From Saxibacter everestensis (GTDB lineage Bacteria > Actinomycetota > Actinomycetes > Actinomycetales > Brevibacteriaceae), in assembly GCF_025787225.1 (NCBI RefSeq), contig NZ_CP090958.1, forward strand, positions 1,641,856 to 1,705,855: a stretch of DNA of 64,000 nucleotides, given 5' to 3'. The number at the start of each line of letters is the position of its first letter. Positions within the stretch are counted from its first letter, which is position 1. A program made the translations under genes and the position numbers. Below the pieces are notes generated by a model. It did not search any database. It was given only the letters and a program-made list of their open reading frames with translations, and had not been told where the DNA came from. Below, in pieces: positions 55,239 through 64,000 of the stretch.

Positions 55239-55733
55239 TCAGTCCTTAGTTAATCGGGCTTGGCGCAAAGCGTCTTCAAATGCCGTCCAGGCAAGCATCG
55301 CGCACTTTATCCGTGCCGGGTAGCGGGAGACGCCCTGGAAAGCGGCGGCATCGCCGAGCAGTTCCTCGTCGGCATCGAGCTTTCCCCGTGAGTGCATCAG
55401 TTCGCGAAACGCATCCTGAATCCTGGCCAGTGATTCCAGGTCGGATTCTTCGGCCAGCGACGTCAGCACGGATGCCGAGGCCATCGAGATCGAGCAGCCA
55501 CGGCCGTCCCAGCGGGTTTCCTCGATACCGGTTTCCGGGTCGAAACGCACCTCGACGGTGATCTCGTCACCGCACGTCGGGTTGATCTGATGCGAGCTGC
55601 CGACGCCGTCTTCCATCGTCGTGCCGCTCAGCCGGCGGCTAGCCAGGTCGGCAGCGAACTCCTGATTGCCGTGCCGGGCCTTCGAATGGTCGAGAATTAC
55701 CTGCTGGTAAAGCTGTTCCAGACTCGCACTCAT
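55239..55733 (-). CDS. sufU: SufU Fe-S assembly sulfur-transfer protein
   Basis: A 164-residue IscU-like protein with the SufU-specific insert. Zinc ligands are Cys in NPTCGDEITVE, Cys in GRGCSISMASASVL and Cys in YPARIKCAMLAW, with Asp before the first Cys region. SufU accepts sulfur from SufS through zinc-ligand swapping and passes it to SufBCD. It overlaps sufS by 4 bp. Confidence 0.94.
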   Translation of the reverse strand: MSASLEQLYQQVILDHSKARHGNQEFAADLASRRLSGTTMEDGVGSSHQINPTCGDEITVEVRFDPETGIEETRWDGRGCSISMASASVLTSLAEESDLESLARIQDAFRELMHSRGKLDADEELLGDAAAFQGVSRYPARIKCAMLAWTAFEDALRQARLTKD

Positions 55734-57049
55734 GCGGCATCAACCCCGAAGAAGCTCCGGACCTCAGCCAGACCGGCCAGAAATACATCGATTTCGGCGT
55801 CGGTCGTGTAAAGGTAACCACTGGCGCGGGTGGTCGCGGTCAGTCCAAGCCTGCGGTGCAGTGGCTGTGCACAGTGGTGGCCGACCCGGACGGCGACACC
55901 CCGGTCGTCCAGGAACTGTCCGACGTCGTGGGCATGCACGCCGTCGACGTCGAAGCTCGCCACGGCGATCCGCTCCTCGCCCGGTGGCGGCCCGAGCAGT
56001 CGGACTCCCGGAATCGCGGCGATGCCGGCAGCGAGGCGCTCCGCGAGGTGCGCTTCCCAGCCGGCAATGCGCTCCATTCCGGTCTCGGACAGGTAGTTCA
56101 CCGCGGCGGCCAGGCCAACAGCCTCCGCGATCGGCTGGGTGCCGGCCTCGAAGCGCTGCGGCGCCGGCAGGTAGTCCGCGGCTTCCATCGTGACCGTCGT
56201 GATCATCGACCCGCCGGTAAGCACGGGCGGGAGTGCGTCGAGAAGCTCTGCCTTCCCGTAGAGCACGCCGATGCCAGTAGGCCCCAGCATCTTGTGCCCG
56301 GAGAACGCGGCGAAGTCGATATCGAGCTCTTTGACGTCCACCGTGAGGTGCGGCACGGATTGGCAGGCATCCAGCACGACGAGAGCGTCATGTGCGCGGG
56401 CCATCGCAACCAGTTCGGCGATCGGGTTGATGGTCCCGAGCACATTCGACGCGTGCGTGACCGCCAGCAGCCGGGTGCGCGGACCGATGATTGACGCGGC
56501 CGCATCGAGATCCAGCCTGCCGTCGGCCAGGATCGGGATAAACCGCAGCGTGGCTCCTGTGCGGGCCGCAAGTTCCTGCCACGGCACGAGGTTGGCGTGG
56601 TGTTCCATCTCGGTCACCACGAGTTCATCCCCCGGCGCGAGGGCGAACCGGCGAGACGCCGCTCCCCCGCGCCCCAAGGAGGCATTCGACATGCCGTACG
56701 CCACTATGTTGAGCGCCTCGGTGGCGTTCTTGGTCCACACCACCTCGTTGTCGGCCGCGCCGATGAACTGCGCGACCGTGGCCCGTGCCGCCTCGAAGGC
56801 GTCGGTAGCCGCCACCGCGAGCTGATGCGCGCCGCGGTGCACGGCGGAATTCCGCTGGGCGTAGAACTCCTGCTCGGCTTCGAGCACGCTGACCGGCTTC
56901 TGCGAGGTTGCACCGGAATCGAGGTAAGCAAGCTCGTATCCGTTGACGGTGACGTCAAAGATCGGGAAATCGTTCCTGATCCGGGCGACCTCGGCAGCCT
57001 CCAACGGCTGCGTCCTAGCGGAATCCAATGCGGTCATGGCTGAGCTCAC
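55730..57049 (-). CDS. sufS: SufS cysteine desulfurase
   Basis: A 439-residue class II PLP desulfurase that mobilises sulfur from cysteine. The PLP lysine is in AAFSGHKMLGPTGIGVLYG and the active-site persulfide Cys in RVGHHCAQPLHRRLG; TEMEHHANLVPW is also typical. The GTG start overlaps the sufC stop (GTGA). Translational coupling with sufC and sufU fits a stoichiometric complex. Confidence 0.95.
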   Translation of the reverse strand: MSSAMTALDSARTQPLEAAEVARIRNDFPIFDVTVNGYELAYLDSGATSQKPVSVLEAEQEFYAQRNSAVHRGAHQLAVAATDAFEAARATVAQFIGAADNEVVWTKNATEALNIVAYGMSNASLGRGGAASRRFALAPGDELVVTEMEHHANLVPWQELAARTGATLRFIPILADGRLDLDAAASIIGPRTRLLAVTHASNVLGTINPIAELVAMARAHDALVVLDACQSVPHLTVDVKELDIDFAAFSGHKMLGPTGIGVLYGKAELLDALPPVLTGGSMITTVTMEAADYLPAPQRFEAGTQPIAEAVGLAAAVNYLSETGMERIAGWEAHLAERLAAGIAAIPGVRLLGPPPGEERIAVASFDVDGVHAHDVGQFLDDRGVAVRVGHHCAQPLHRRLGLTATTRASGYLYTTDAEIDVFLAGLAEVRSFFGVDAA

Positions 57050-57813
57050 GCCTTGGCTGCGGCGGCCTGCACGTAGCGGTCGTAGCCCTCTGATTCGAGG
57101 CGGTCGGCCAGTTCCGGACCGCCCTCTTCGGCCACCCGGCCGGCGACGAACACGTGCACGTGGTCGGGCGTTATGTAGCGCAGAATACGCGTGTAGTGGG
57201 TGATCAGCATGATGCCGATGTCGCTGTTCTCGCGAACGCGGTTAACTCCTTCGGAGACAACCTTCAGCGCATCGACGTCCAGGCCCGAGTCGGTCTCGTC
57301 CAGAATGCCGAACTTCGGCTGCAGGAGCTCCATCTGCAGAATCTCGTGCCGCTTCTTCTCACCGCCGGAGAACCCTTCGTTCACATTGCGCTCCGCGAAG
57401 ACCGGGTCGACCTTGAGCCGCTCCATGGCGGTCTTCATGTCTTTGACCCAGTGGCGCAGGTTCGGGGCTTCGCCATCGATGGCGGTCTTGGCCGACCGCA
57501 GGAAGTTCGAGACGGTGACGCCGGGAACCTCTACCGGGTACTGCATGGCGAGGAACAGGCCGGCGCGGGCCCGCTCGTCGACACTGAGCGACAGCAGGTC
57601 CTCGCCGTCCAGCTTGGCCGTTCCGGACGTCACCTTGTACTTCGGGTGACCCGCCAGTGAGTAGGCCAGCGTGGACTTGCCGGATCCGTTGGGGCCCATG
57701 ATGGCGTGCGTCTCGTTCTGGGAGATGTCGAGGTCTACGCCGCGCAGGATCTCCTTGGGACCGGATTCGGTTTCGACGCTGACATGCAGGTCGCGAATTT
57801 CGAGAGTGGACAT
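57046..57813 (-). CDS. sufC: SufC Fe-S assembly ATPase
   Basis: A 255-residue ABC-type ATPase of the SufBC2D scaffold. Walker A is GPNGSGKSTLAYSLAGH; the signature is FSGGEKKRHEILQM; Walker B is FGILDETDSGLDVDAL; the switch His is in LITHYTRIL. It lies between the Rieske gene and sufS in the operon. Confidence 0.96.
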   Translation of the reverse strand: MSTLEIRDLHVSVETESGPKEILRGVDLDISQNETHAIMGPNGSGKSTLAYSLAGHPKYKVTSGTAKLDGEDLLSLSVDERARAGLFLAMQYPVEVPGVTVSNFLRSAKTAIDGEAPNLRHWVKDMKTAMERLKVDPVFAERNVNEGFSGGEKKRHEILQMELLQPKFGILDETDSGLDVDALKVVSEGVNRVRENSDIGIMLITHYTRILRYITPDHVHVFVAGRVAEEGGPELADRLESEGYDRYVQAAAAKA

Positions 57814-57822
57814 CTAAAACTC

Positions 57823-58149
57823 CTAGTTATTGATTGTGGTGTCCACGTCCACCAGCAGGTCGGTGCCTTGCTGCTGGACGGGAAAGACGGCTACCGGCGT
57901 TATTGCCGGCGGACTGAGTGGCGCTCCGGTGGTCAAGTCGAACACCGAGCCGTGCAGCCAGCATTCGATGGTGCAGCCGTCGACCTCGCCTTCGGAGAGC
58001 GAGATCTCGTCGTGGCTGCAGATGTCGTCGATAGCGTGGAACGCGCCATCTGCATCGCGCACGACGGCGACGGGGCGCCCGTTGATGACGCAACGCTTTG
58101 CGCCTTCTTCGGGTACCTCGTCCACGCCGCATGCCGGAACAAAACTCAC
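57823..58149 (-). CDS. Rieske [2Fe-2S] ferredoxin-like protein in the suf operon
   Basis: A 108-residue single Rieske domain with CSHDEISLSEG and CTIECWLHGS, giving the C-x-H ... C-x2-H cluster ligands. It resembles the ferredoxin components of ring-hydroxylating dioxygenases and NirD. A Rieske gene between sufD and sufC is a recurrent actinobacterial arrangement; it may donate electrons during cluster assembly, though this is not demonstrated. The GTG start overlaps sufD (GTGA). Confidence 0.92.
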   Translation of the reverse strand: MSFVPACGVDEVPEEGAKRCVINGRPVAVVRDADGAFHAIDDICSHDEISLSEGEVDGCTIECWLHGSVFDLTTGAPLSPPAITPVAVFPVQQQGTDLLVDVDTTINN

Positions 58150-59372
58150 ACCATGCTCCTGGCCAGTTCGAGCTCGATAGCGTCGCTGAGCCGGCGTTCG
58201 ACATCCGGAACGCGGATCTGCTGGATGACCTCGTTGAAGAATCCGCGCACCACCAGACGACGTGCTTCTGTCTCGGAGATTCCTCGTGAGCGCAGGTAGA
58301 ACAGGTGTTCCTCATCGAAGCGTCCGGTCGCCGAAGCGTGTCCGGCGCCTTCGATCTCGCCTGTCTCGATCTCAAGGTTCGGCACCGAATCGGCCCGGGC
58401 GCCATCGGTCAGCACCAGGTTGCGGTTCAGCTCGTAGGTGTTGATGCCGATCGCTGTCGGGCGAATCAGCACATCGCCAACCCAGATCGTGTGCGCGCCA
58501 TCGCCCTGCAGGGCTCCCTTGTACTTGACGTTCGAGGTGCAGCTCTCGGTGGCGTGATCGACGAAGAGACGCTGCTCGAAATGCTGGCCTGCATCGGCGA
58601 AGTACACGCCGAGCATTTCCAGTTCGCCACCGGGACCGGCATAGGTGCCGTTCGGGGTCAGCCGGACCAGGTTGCCACCGAGGGTGATGGCGATGTGCTT
58701 CAACTTCGCGTCCCGGCCGACCTTGGCATGGTGCGCCGCAAGGTGCACGGCGTCGTCGTCCCAGTCGTGGATGGCTACCACGGTGAGTGATGCCGAGTCG
58801 CCGACGATGATTTCAAGGTTGTCGGCCAGCACGGCGCTGCCCCGGTAGTCAACGACGACGACGGCCTTCGAGAAGGCTTCGGCGTTGATCACGGTGTGTG
58901 CGGCAGCAGGAGTCAGCTCGGTTCCGGTGTATGTCAGCTGCACCTCGCTGCTTGCCTCGACCTCGCGTGGGATGGTCACCACGGTGGCCTCCTTGAAGGA
59001 GGCCCAAGCCGATGACGCTATCTTCTCGTCAGGCAGTCCGGAAGTCCCGATCCGGGCATCGTCGCGGCCGACTGTCTCGACGTTGACCTCTGCGGGCGAC
59101 TTGACCTCGAGCTTGGGCGCGGGTCCGGTGAGTTCGGCGGTGTCCAGGCCACGCAGTCGCGCCAAAGGCGTGAAGCGCCATTCCTCCTCACGACCGTTGA
59201 TCGCAGGGTAGTCCGCCGGATTGATCGACCTGATCCGCTCGTCGCGCGACTGCTTGGGGATCTCCGTACCGGCCCCGTGCGAGTGCGCGACGTTGCCGTG
59301 CTGTTGTGACACCTTGTGTTCTGCCTCCTTGGCTGCTGCGGTGCTATCGGTGCTAAGTAGCTGCTCGCTCAA
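58146..59372 (-). CDS. sufD: SufD Fe-S scaffold subunit
   Basis: A 408-residue SufBD-family protein with a central beta-helix core ([58 protein letters not shown]). It pairs with SufB and two SufC to build clusters. The start is TTG and overlaps the sufB stop as TTGA, an unusual start in this operon; the next ATG is too deep. Confidence 0.95.
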   Translation of the reverse strand: MSEQLLSTDSTAAAKEAEHKVSQQHGNVAHSHGAGTEIPKQSRDERIRSINPADYPAINGREEEWRFTPLARLRGLDTAELTGPAPKLEVKSPAEVNVETVGRDDARIGTSGLPDEKIASSAWASFKEATVVTIPREVEASSEVQLTYTGTELTPAAAHTVINAEAFSKAVVVVDYRGSAVLADNLEIIVGDSASLTVVAIHDWDDDAVHLAAHHAKVGRDAKLKHIAITLGGNLVRLTPNGTYAGPGGELEMLGVYFADAGQHFEQRLFVDHATESCTSNVKYKGALQGDGAHTIWVGDVLIRPTAIGINTYELNRNLVLTDGARADSVPNLEIETGEIEGAGHASATGRFDEEHLFYLRSRGISETEARRLVVRGFFNEVIQQIRVPDVERRLSDAIELELARSMV

Positions 59373-60805
59373 CCGACGGCACCTTCCATCTGGAGCTCGA
59401 TCAGCCTGTTCAGCTCGAGCGCGTATTCCATCGGCAGTTCGCGTGCGATCGGCTCGATGAAGCCGCGAACGATCATTGCCATCGCCTCAAGTTCGTCCAG
59501 GCCACGTGACATCAGGTAGAACAGCTGGTCCTCGCTGACCTTTGACACAGTCGCCTCGTGCCCGAGAGAAACTTCGTCCTCACGGATGTCGACGTACGGG
59601 TAGGTGTCGGAGCGGGAGATGCTGTCAACCAGCAGGGCGTCACACAGAACCGTGTTCGAGGAATGCTCAGCGCCGGGCTGTACCTGGACAAGTCCGCGGT
59701 AGGAGGCGCGGCCACCGCCACGGGCAACCGACTTCGACACAATCGACGACGAGGTGTGCGGTGCAGAATGCACCATCTTGGCACCGGTGTCCTGGTGCTG
59801 GCCCTCGCCGGCGAAAGCCACCGAAAGGGTCTCACCCTTGGCGTGCTCGCCGGTCAGGTAGATCGCGGGGTACTTCATCGTGACCTTGGATCCGATATTG
59901 CCGTCCACCCATTCCATCGTGGCGCCCTCTTCGGCGATCGCACGCTTGGTCACCAGGTTGTAGACGTTATTCGACCAGTTCTGGATCGTGGTGTACCGAA
60001 CCCGGGCGTTCTTCTTCACGATGATCTCCACGACCGCCGAGTGCAGCGAGTCGGTGGAGTAAATCGGAGCGGTGCAGCCTTCGACGTAGTGCACGTAGGA
60101 GCCCTCGTCGGCGATGATCAGCGTGCGCTCGAACTGCCCCATGTTCTCGGTGTTGATCCGGAAGTAGGCCTGCAGCGGGATCTCGACGTGCACGCCTGGC
60201 GGCACGTAGATGAACGATCCGCCGGACCAGACTGCAGTGTTCAGCGAAGCGAACTTGTTGTCGCCGGCCGGAATCACCGTGCCGTAGTACTTATCGAAGA
60301 ATTCCGGGTGCTCGCGTAGCGCGGTGTCGGTGTCCATGAAGATGACACCCTGCTTCTCGAGCTCTTCGTTGATCTGGTGGTAGACGACCTCGGACTCGTA
60401 CTGAGCAGCGACGCCGGCAACCAGGCGCTGCTTCTCCGCCTCGGGGATACCCAGCCGATCGTAGGTGTTCTTGATGTCCTCGGGCAGGTCCTCCCAGGAG
60501 GTCGCCTGCTTCTCCGTGGAACGGACGAAGTACTTGATGTCGTCGAAGTGGATACCGGTCAGGTCTGCGCCCCAGGTCGGCATCGGTTTCTTTTCAAACA
60601 GACGAAGGCCTTTGAGCCGGTTCTTCAGCATCCATTCCGGCTCGCTCTTCAGGTTCGAGATATTGCGGACGACCGCCTCAGACAGGCCACGCTGTGCGGT
60701 GGCACCTGCATCGGTTGCGTCGGACCAGCCATAGGCGTAGTTGCCAATGTCCTTCAGTTCTGGATTTGCGTCCAGAATCGGGTTAGTCGTAGACATTTCA
60801 GTCAC
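59369..60805 (-). CDS. sufB: SufB Fe-S scaffold subunit
   Basis: A 478-residue scaffold protein: [59 protein letters not shown] with the cluster-site Cys, and [20 protein letters not shown]. No intein is inserted, unlike mycobacterial SufB. The GTG at 60805 lies one base after the sufR stop and 5 bases past GGAG, so it is preferred to ATG at 60796. Confidence 0.96.
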   Translation of the reverse strand: MTEMSTTNPILDANPELKDIGNYAYGWSDATDAGATAQRGLSEAVVRNISNLKSEPEWMLKNRLKGLRLFEKKPMPTWGADLTGIHFDDIKYFVRSTEKQATSWEDLPEDIKNTYDRLGIPEAEKQRLVAGVAAQYESEVVYHQINEELEKQGVIFMDTDTALREHPEFFDKYYGTVIPAGDNKFASLNTAVWSGGSFIYVPPGVHVEIPLQAYFRINTENMGQFERTLIIADEGSYVHYVEGCTAPIYSTDSLHSAVVEIIVKKNARVRYTTIQNWSNNVYNLVTKRAIAEEGATMEWVDGNIGSKVTMKYPAIYLTGEHAKGETLSVAFAGEGQHQDTGAKMVHSAPHTSSSIVSKSVARGGGRASYRGLVQVQPGAEHSSNTVLCDALLVDSISRSDTYPYVDIREDEVSLGHEATVSKVSEDQLFYLMSRGLDELEAMAMIVRGFIEPIARELPMEYALELNRLIELQMEGAVG

Positions 60806-61621
60806 CTAGACTCCTTCGTTGTTGTGCTGATGAACTGGCCGGTTGTTCTCGACTTCGCCGAGCGGCCGGTTCGCAATCGAGGTTGGAATGTGGGTTGTGC
60901 ATACATGGGCGCCGCCGGCCAACGTCGAGAGCCGGCGCACGTCGACGCCGAGCAGCCGGGCGAATGTCTGGCGTTCCGCTTCACAGAACTCGGGGAACTC
61001 GGCGGCGATCTGTTGCACAGGGCAGTGCCCCTGGCATAACTGCATAGCCTCCATTGGTGTTCCCGAGGCGACCGGCGAGGCTGACGCGGCATACCCGTCG
61101 GCGGATAGCGCGGCCGCCAGCGCCCGGGATCGGGACGCGATATCCGAACCCGCGGATTCGACCAGCGGAAGGTATTTGCGCTCCATCTCATCGCTGCGCT
61201 GGCCGGCGAACTCGGCGACCGCGTTCGGGCCGCCCATTTCGCGCACGAACTTCAGCGCCGCAGAGGCGAGGTCGTTGTAGGAATTGCCAAGATATGAATG
61301 TCCGCTATCCGTGACGACGTACTGCCGCGCGGGCCGGCCGCGTTTCGCCGTCGTTCCCTTAAGACTGCGCACGTCGATATGGCCGTCGTCCTGCAGCGCA
61401 TCGAGGTGACGCCGGATCGCTGCCGGGGTCAGCCCGAGTTCGGCAGCAAGTTTCGAGGCGGTGATCGGCCCGTGGGCCAGAACGGCGGCAAGCACTCGCT
61501 GGCGGGTGCGAACATCTTCGCTGGCGGCTCGATGCGCGGGCGCGTCGGCCACAGCAACGCCAGACAACCTGCCAGCCGAGGCGGCAGAGGCGGCACCAGG
61601 GTGCACATCTGGGATATTCAC
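60806..61621 (-). CDS. sufR: SufR-type Fe-S-responsive transcriptional regulator
   Basis: A 271-residue winged-helix regulator. The HTH is at about residues 45-90 (LAHGPITASKLAAELGLTPA, AIRRHLDALQDDGHIDVRS). The C-terminal domain carries Cys in LCQGHCPVQQIAAEFPEFC and GGAHVCTTHIP, the probable [4Fe-4S] ligands. By analogy with SufR it represses its own suf operon when clusters are plentiful. The GTG start is close to the likely transcription start. It is divergent from an ABC transporter gene. Confidence 0.92.
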   Translation of the reverse strand: MNIPDVHPGAASAASAGRLSGVAVADAPAHRAASEDVRTRQRVLAAVLAHGPITASKLAAELGLTPAAIRRHLDALQDDGHIDVRSLKGTTAKRGRPARQYVVTDSGHSYLGNSYNDLASAALKFVREMGGPNAVAEFAGQRSDEMERKYLPLVESAGSDIASRSRALAAALSADGYAASASPVASGTPMEAMQLCQGHCPVQQIAAEFPEFCEAERQTFARLLGVDVRRLSTLAGGAHVCTTHIPTSIANRPLGEVENNRPVHQHNNEGV

Positions 61622-61720
61622 AACACAAGCATGACGTAATTAACCCGGGGTGTAAACAAAGGGCGACCTAAACCCGCCCTCATTCGACGCGTCGTAGAAA
61701 GCTTCTCTAGACTGGTCAAT

Positions 61721-62794
61721 GTGTTGACATCAGAAGACCCTGTTCTGCGAGTCGAAGGGTTATCCAAGCGATTCGGCAAGACGCAGGCCGTTCGCGATGT
61801 CTCCTTCTCCGCCCGTGCCGGCGAGATCTCCGCCGTGCTCGGGCCGAACGGCGCCGGTAAGACCACGACGATCGAATGCTGCGTCGGCCTCAGAGCCGCC
61901 GATTCCGGCGATATTTCCATCCTCGGTATGAACCCGAAAGCCGACAGCGGAGCCGTGCGGGCGCGAACCGGTGTAATGCTCCAAGATGGCGGACTGCCGA
62001 TGGGAGCACGCCCGCTCGAGGTGCTTCGGCACTTCTCGCGGCTGTATGCGAATCCGCGCAATGTCGATGAGCTGGCCGAACAGCTTGGGATCACCGCCTT
62101 CTCGAATCGCACGATACGCCGGCTGTCCGGCGGTCAGCGCCAGCGCGTTGCCCTGGCCGCGGCGCTCGTCGGAGGCCCGTCGCTGGTCTTCCTGGACGAG
62201 CCGACCGCCGGCCTCGATCCGCAGACGCAGCTCGTGGTCTGGGAACTGGTTGAACAGCTGAGGGACAGCGGGGTGGCCGTCGTGCTGACCACACACACCA
62301 TGGAGGACGCCGAGCGGCTTGCGGATCAGGTTTTCATCTTCGATATCGGTGAGGTCGTCGCCGCGGGCACCCCGGCGGAACTCACCGGCGGTTTCTCCGA
62401 CGACGGCAACTGCGAGTTTCTCCGCTTCGATGGCCCGGCCGACCTCGACCTCGGAACGCTCCGGCTCGCGCTGGGCGCGAATCGCCAGGCCGGGCACGAC
62501 GGACCGGGCGCGAATCGCCAGGCCGGGCACGGCCAACCGGGAGATGCTGGTTCGATGAGCCACGGCCAGCTAGACAGAAACGGGCTGCTGGTTGAAACTG
62601 GCCGACCAGATGCAATCGAGCTTTCGGAGGGGCCGTCCGGCCACTATCAGCTGACCGGCCGGATCACCCCGCGCGTTCTCGCCACCGTGACTGCCTGGTG
62701 CGCCGATCATGACCTGATGCCACGTAATCTTTCGGTCGGGCGACGCACACTGGAAGACGTCTTTCTCGAACTGACTGGAAGGACGCTTCGATGA
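61721..62794 (+). CDS. ABC transporter ATP-binding protein
   Basis: A 357-residue ATPase of a DrrA/YadG-type exporter. Walker A is GPNGAGKTTTIECCVGL; the signature is LSGGQRQRVALAAALVG; Walker B is VFLDEPTAGLDPQTQ; the switch is TTHTMEDAERL. The C-terminal accessory domain is stretched by a duplicated 11-residue GANRQAGH repeat (nt 62473-62538). It overlaps the permease by 4 bp. This pair lies between sufR and ctaA in many actinobacteria; a role in cofactor export or cytochrome assembly is suspected but unproven. Confidence 0.9.
   Translation: MLTSEDPVLRVEGLSKRFGKTQAVRDVSFSARAGEISAVLGPNGAGKTTTIECCVGLRAADSGDISILGMNPKADSGAVRARTGVMLQDGGLPMGARPLEVLRHFSRLYANPRNVDELAEQLGITAFSNRTIRRLSGGQRQRVALAAALVGGPSLVFLDEPTAGLDPQTQLVVWELVEQLRDSGVAVVLTTHTMEDAERLADQVFIFDIGEVVAAGTPAELTGGFSDDGNCEFLRFDGPADLDLGTLRLALGANRQAGHDGPGANRQAGHGQPGDAGSMSHGQLDRNGLLVETGRPDAIELSEGPSGHYQLTGRITPRVLATVTAWCADHDLMPRNLSVGRRTLEDVFLELTGRTLR
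62473..62538 (+). repeat. 33-bp in-frame tandem repeat in the ABC ATPase gene
   Basis: A 33-bp unit beginning GGGCGCGAATCGCCAGGCCG at 62473 repeats at 62506, encoding GANRQAGHDGP then GANRQAGHGQP. It lies in the C-terminal accessory region, away from the ATPase motifs. Confidence 0.88.
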
Positions 62795-63585
62795 CCAGCA
62801 CGCAGGACTCGTTGCCGCGCACTGCCGTGCCCGAGCAGGCAGTCGCAGCGCCAGCCGTCCGCCGGGTGCTGGCGCAGGCCGAGTTGGAGAGCAAGCTCAT
62901 TCTTCGCCACGGCGAACAACTGCTGCTCTCGCTGGTGCTGCCAGTGCTGCTTCTGATCGGTCTGGGCACCACCGGAATCATGGCCGCGCTGCAGGTCGAC
63001 CTGAACGGCATGCAGCGGCTCGATATGGCAACGCCGGGCGTTCTTGCGCTGTGCATCGTCTCAACCGCCTTCACTGGGCAGGCGATAGCCACCGGATTTG
63101 ACCGTCGATACGGCGTCCTCCGGTTGCTTGCCACGACACCGTTAGGCCGCTCGGGCCTCCTGCTCGGCAAGATCATCGCGGTTCTGCTGGTTGAGCTGGT
63201 CCAGGTCGTCGTCATCTGCGGGCTTGCCGCGGTCCTGGGCTGGCGACCGCACGCCGAGGCCTTCGTCCCCGTCGTCGTGACCATAGTTCTCGGCACCACT
63301 GCCTTCACCGGACTCGGCCTCCTGATCGCCGGCACGCTGCGGGCCGAAGCGACCCTGGCCGGCGCAAACCTGCTCTGGGTACTTTTCCTGGTCGGCGGCG
63401 GCCTGGTCGTCCCGGCCAACGGCGCGCTGGCACAGGTCGCTGACTTCCTGCCATCTGCTGCGCTCGGCAACGCTATGCGCGCCGGCATGCTCGGCGGAAA
63501 CATCCCCTGGCTGGCGTGGCTCATCCTCGCCGTCTGGGCCCTCGGTGCCGGGCTGGCCACCATGAAATGGTTCAAGTGGAGTTAG
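62791..63585 (+). CDS. ABC-2 type transporter permease
   Basis: A 264-residue membrane protein with six hydrophobic helices of the ABC-2/DrrB type (LLSLVLPVLLLIGLGTTG, GRSGLLLGKIIAVLLVELV, LNGLGLLIAGTLRAEA-like region at ~165-180). ATGA overlaps the ATPase gene, so the two form one exporter. The substrate is unknown. Confidence 0.88.
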   Translation: MTSTQDSLPRTAVPEQAVAAPAVRRVLAQAELESKLILRHGEQLLLSLVLPVLLLIGLGTTGIMAALQVDLNGMQRLDMATPGVLALCIVSTAFTGQAIATGFDRRYGVLRLLATTPLGRSGLLLGKIIAVLLVELVQVVVICGLAAVLGWRPHAEAFVPVVVTIVLGTTAFTGLGLLIAGTLRAEATLAGANLLWVLFLVGGGLVVPANGALAQVADFLPSAALGNAMRAGMLGGNIPWLAWLILAVWALGAGLATMKWFKWS

Positions 63586-63602
63586 TTCGAGTGGAGTCGG
63601 CA

Positions 63603-64000
63603 GTGAACAACCAAGCGGAAGCACCCAGCTCTGGGGTGCTCAGCCGTCGGATCCGAATTCTGGCCTGGCTGACTCTGGTCTCCCAGGCAGGAATCGTCAT
63701 CACCGGGGCGCTGGTCCGGTTGACCGCATCGGGCCTGGGTTGCCCGACCTGGCCGCGGTGCACCGACCAGTCATACGTCAACACCCCCGAAATGGGCATT
63801 CACGGCTACATCGAGTTCGGCAACCGGACCCTGACATTTGTGGTCGCGGCAATCGCCGTGCTCACCCTGATCGCACTCTGGAAGATCCGGCGCGAGCGTC
63901 GCGATCTCTGGACACTCGCTGTAGTGCTGCTGTTCGCGGTGCCCCTCCAGGCGGTGATCGGTGGAATAACGGTTCTGAGCAACCTCAACCCCTGGGTCGT
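63603..64000 (+). CDS. ctaA: heme A synthase, truncated by window edge
   Basis: The first 132 codons of a COX15/CtaA-type membrane enzyme that oxidises heme O to heme A. Visible are the first helix (LAWLTLVSQAGIVITGALVR), LTASGLGCPTWPRCTDQ with the paired extracellular Cys, and GIHGYIEFGNRTLTFVVA with a heme-ligand His. The GTG at 63603 follows GGAG by 6 bases; GTG at 63591 is an alternative. It lies 17 bp after the permease, so it is probably co-transcribed. Confidence 0.95.
   Translation, partial: MNNQAEAPSSGVLSRRIRILAWLTLVSQAGIVITGALVRLTASGLGCPTWPRCTDQSYVNTPEMGIHGYIEFGNRTLTFVVAAIAVLTLIALWKIRRERRDLWTLAVVLLFAVPLQAVIGGITVLSNLNPWV

Overview
The window is chromosomal DNA from a high-GC actinobacterium. 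The pointers are a mycobacterial-type SOS box on an imuA'-imuB-dnaE2 mutasome, a fabG1-inhA-type pair, an htdX/fabG4/fadA2-like beta-oxidation cluster, a sufR-BD-(Rieske)-CSU-sufT operon beside ABC genes and ctaA, and many GTG/TTG starts with ATGA/GTGA/TTGA overlaps. Gene order and content fit Micrococcales, possibly close to Brevibacteriaceae. That placement is an inference; no 16S or marker alignment was possible.

Layout. 1-4500: a copper island (DUF6153-like protein, CopB-type ATPase behind a CsoR-like operator), an AbiE-type toxin-antitoxin pair of visibly lower GC, and tRNA-Leu(GAG). 4600-9400: an M20 peptidase and the metF-metE operon. 9600-14220: a two-component system, a proline-rich membrane protein and a Tat-exported multicopper oxidase. 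14230-21850: a DUF4442 protein, a GNAT, then htdX-fabG4-fadA2 divergent from tetR-acyl-CoA oxidase around a perfect inverted repeat. 21870-25220: metY-metX and a NagD-like phosphatase. 25470-31610: the SOS mutasome. 31770-46990: mostly housekeeping genes (permease, trmL, aldo/keto reductase, thiD, L31 type B, YbaK, DUF222-HNH nuclease, PEP-mutase-like enzyme, rRNA/tRNA methylase, TSUP, ABC, serB, sixA, fabG1-fabI). 47150-50710: DUF3099, a small conserved protein, SURF1, then an accessory patch with a decayed IS481 transposase, DUF6194 and a double-HTH MerR protein. 50790-54710: ABC-F, RNase HI with a C-terminal tail, a YpfJ-like metallopeptidase and a VOC protein. 54900-64000: the suf operon, divergent from an ABC exporter and ctaA, which runs off the end.

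Many genes form working groups. They cover methionine synthesis (metX, metY, metF, metE), fatty-acid synthesis and breakdown, DNA-damage mutagenesis, copper handling (ATPase, DUF6153-like protein, multicopper oxidase), Fe-S assembly, and heme A/cytochrome oxidase assembly (SURF1, CtaA).

The most unusual signal is not a gene. Short, locus-specific tandem duplications recur across the window. At seven loci the duplicated unit contains or begins at the stop codon of the preceding gene, at periods of 14, 16, 22, 25 (twice), 50 and 58 bp. In-frame minisatellites of the same character expand linkers inside several proteins, notably two members of the SOS mutasome. I saw no prophage, CRISPR array, secondary-metabolite cluster or clear new defence system.
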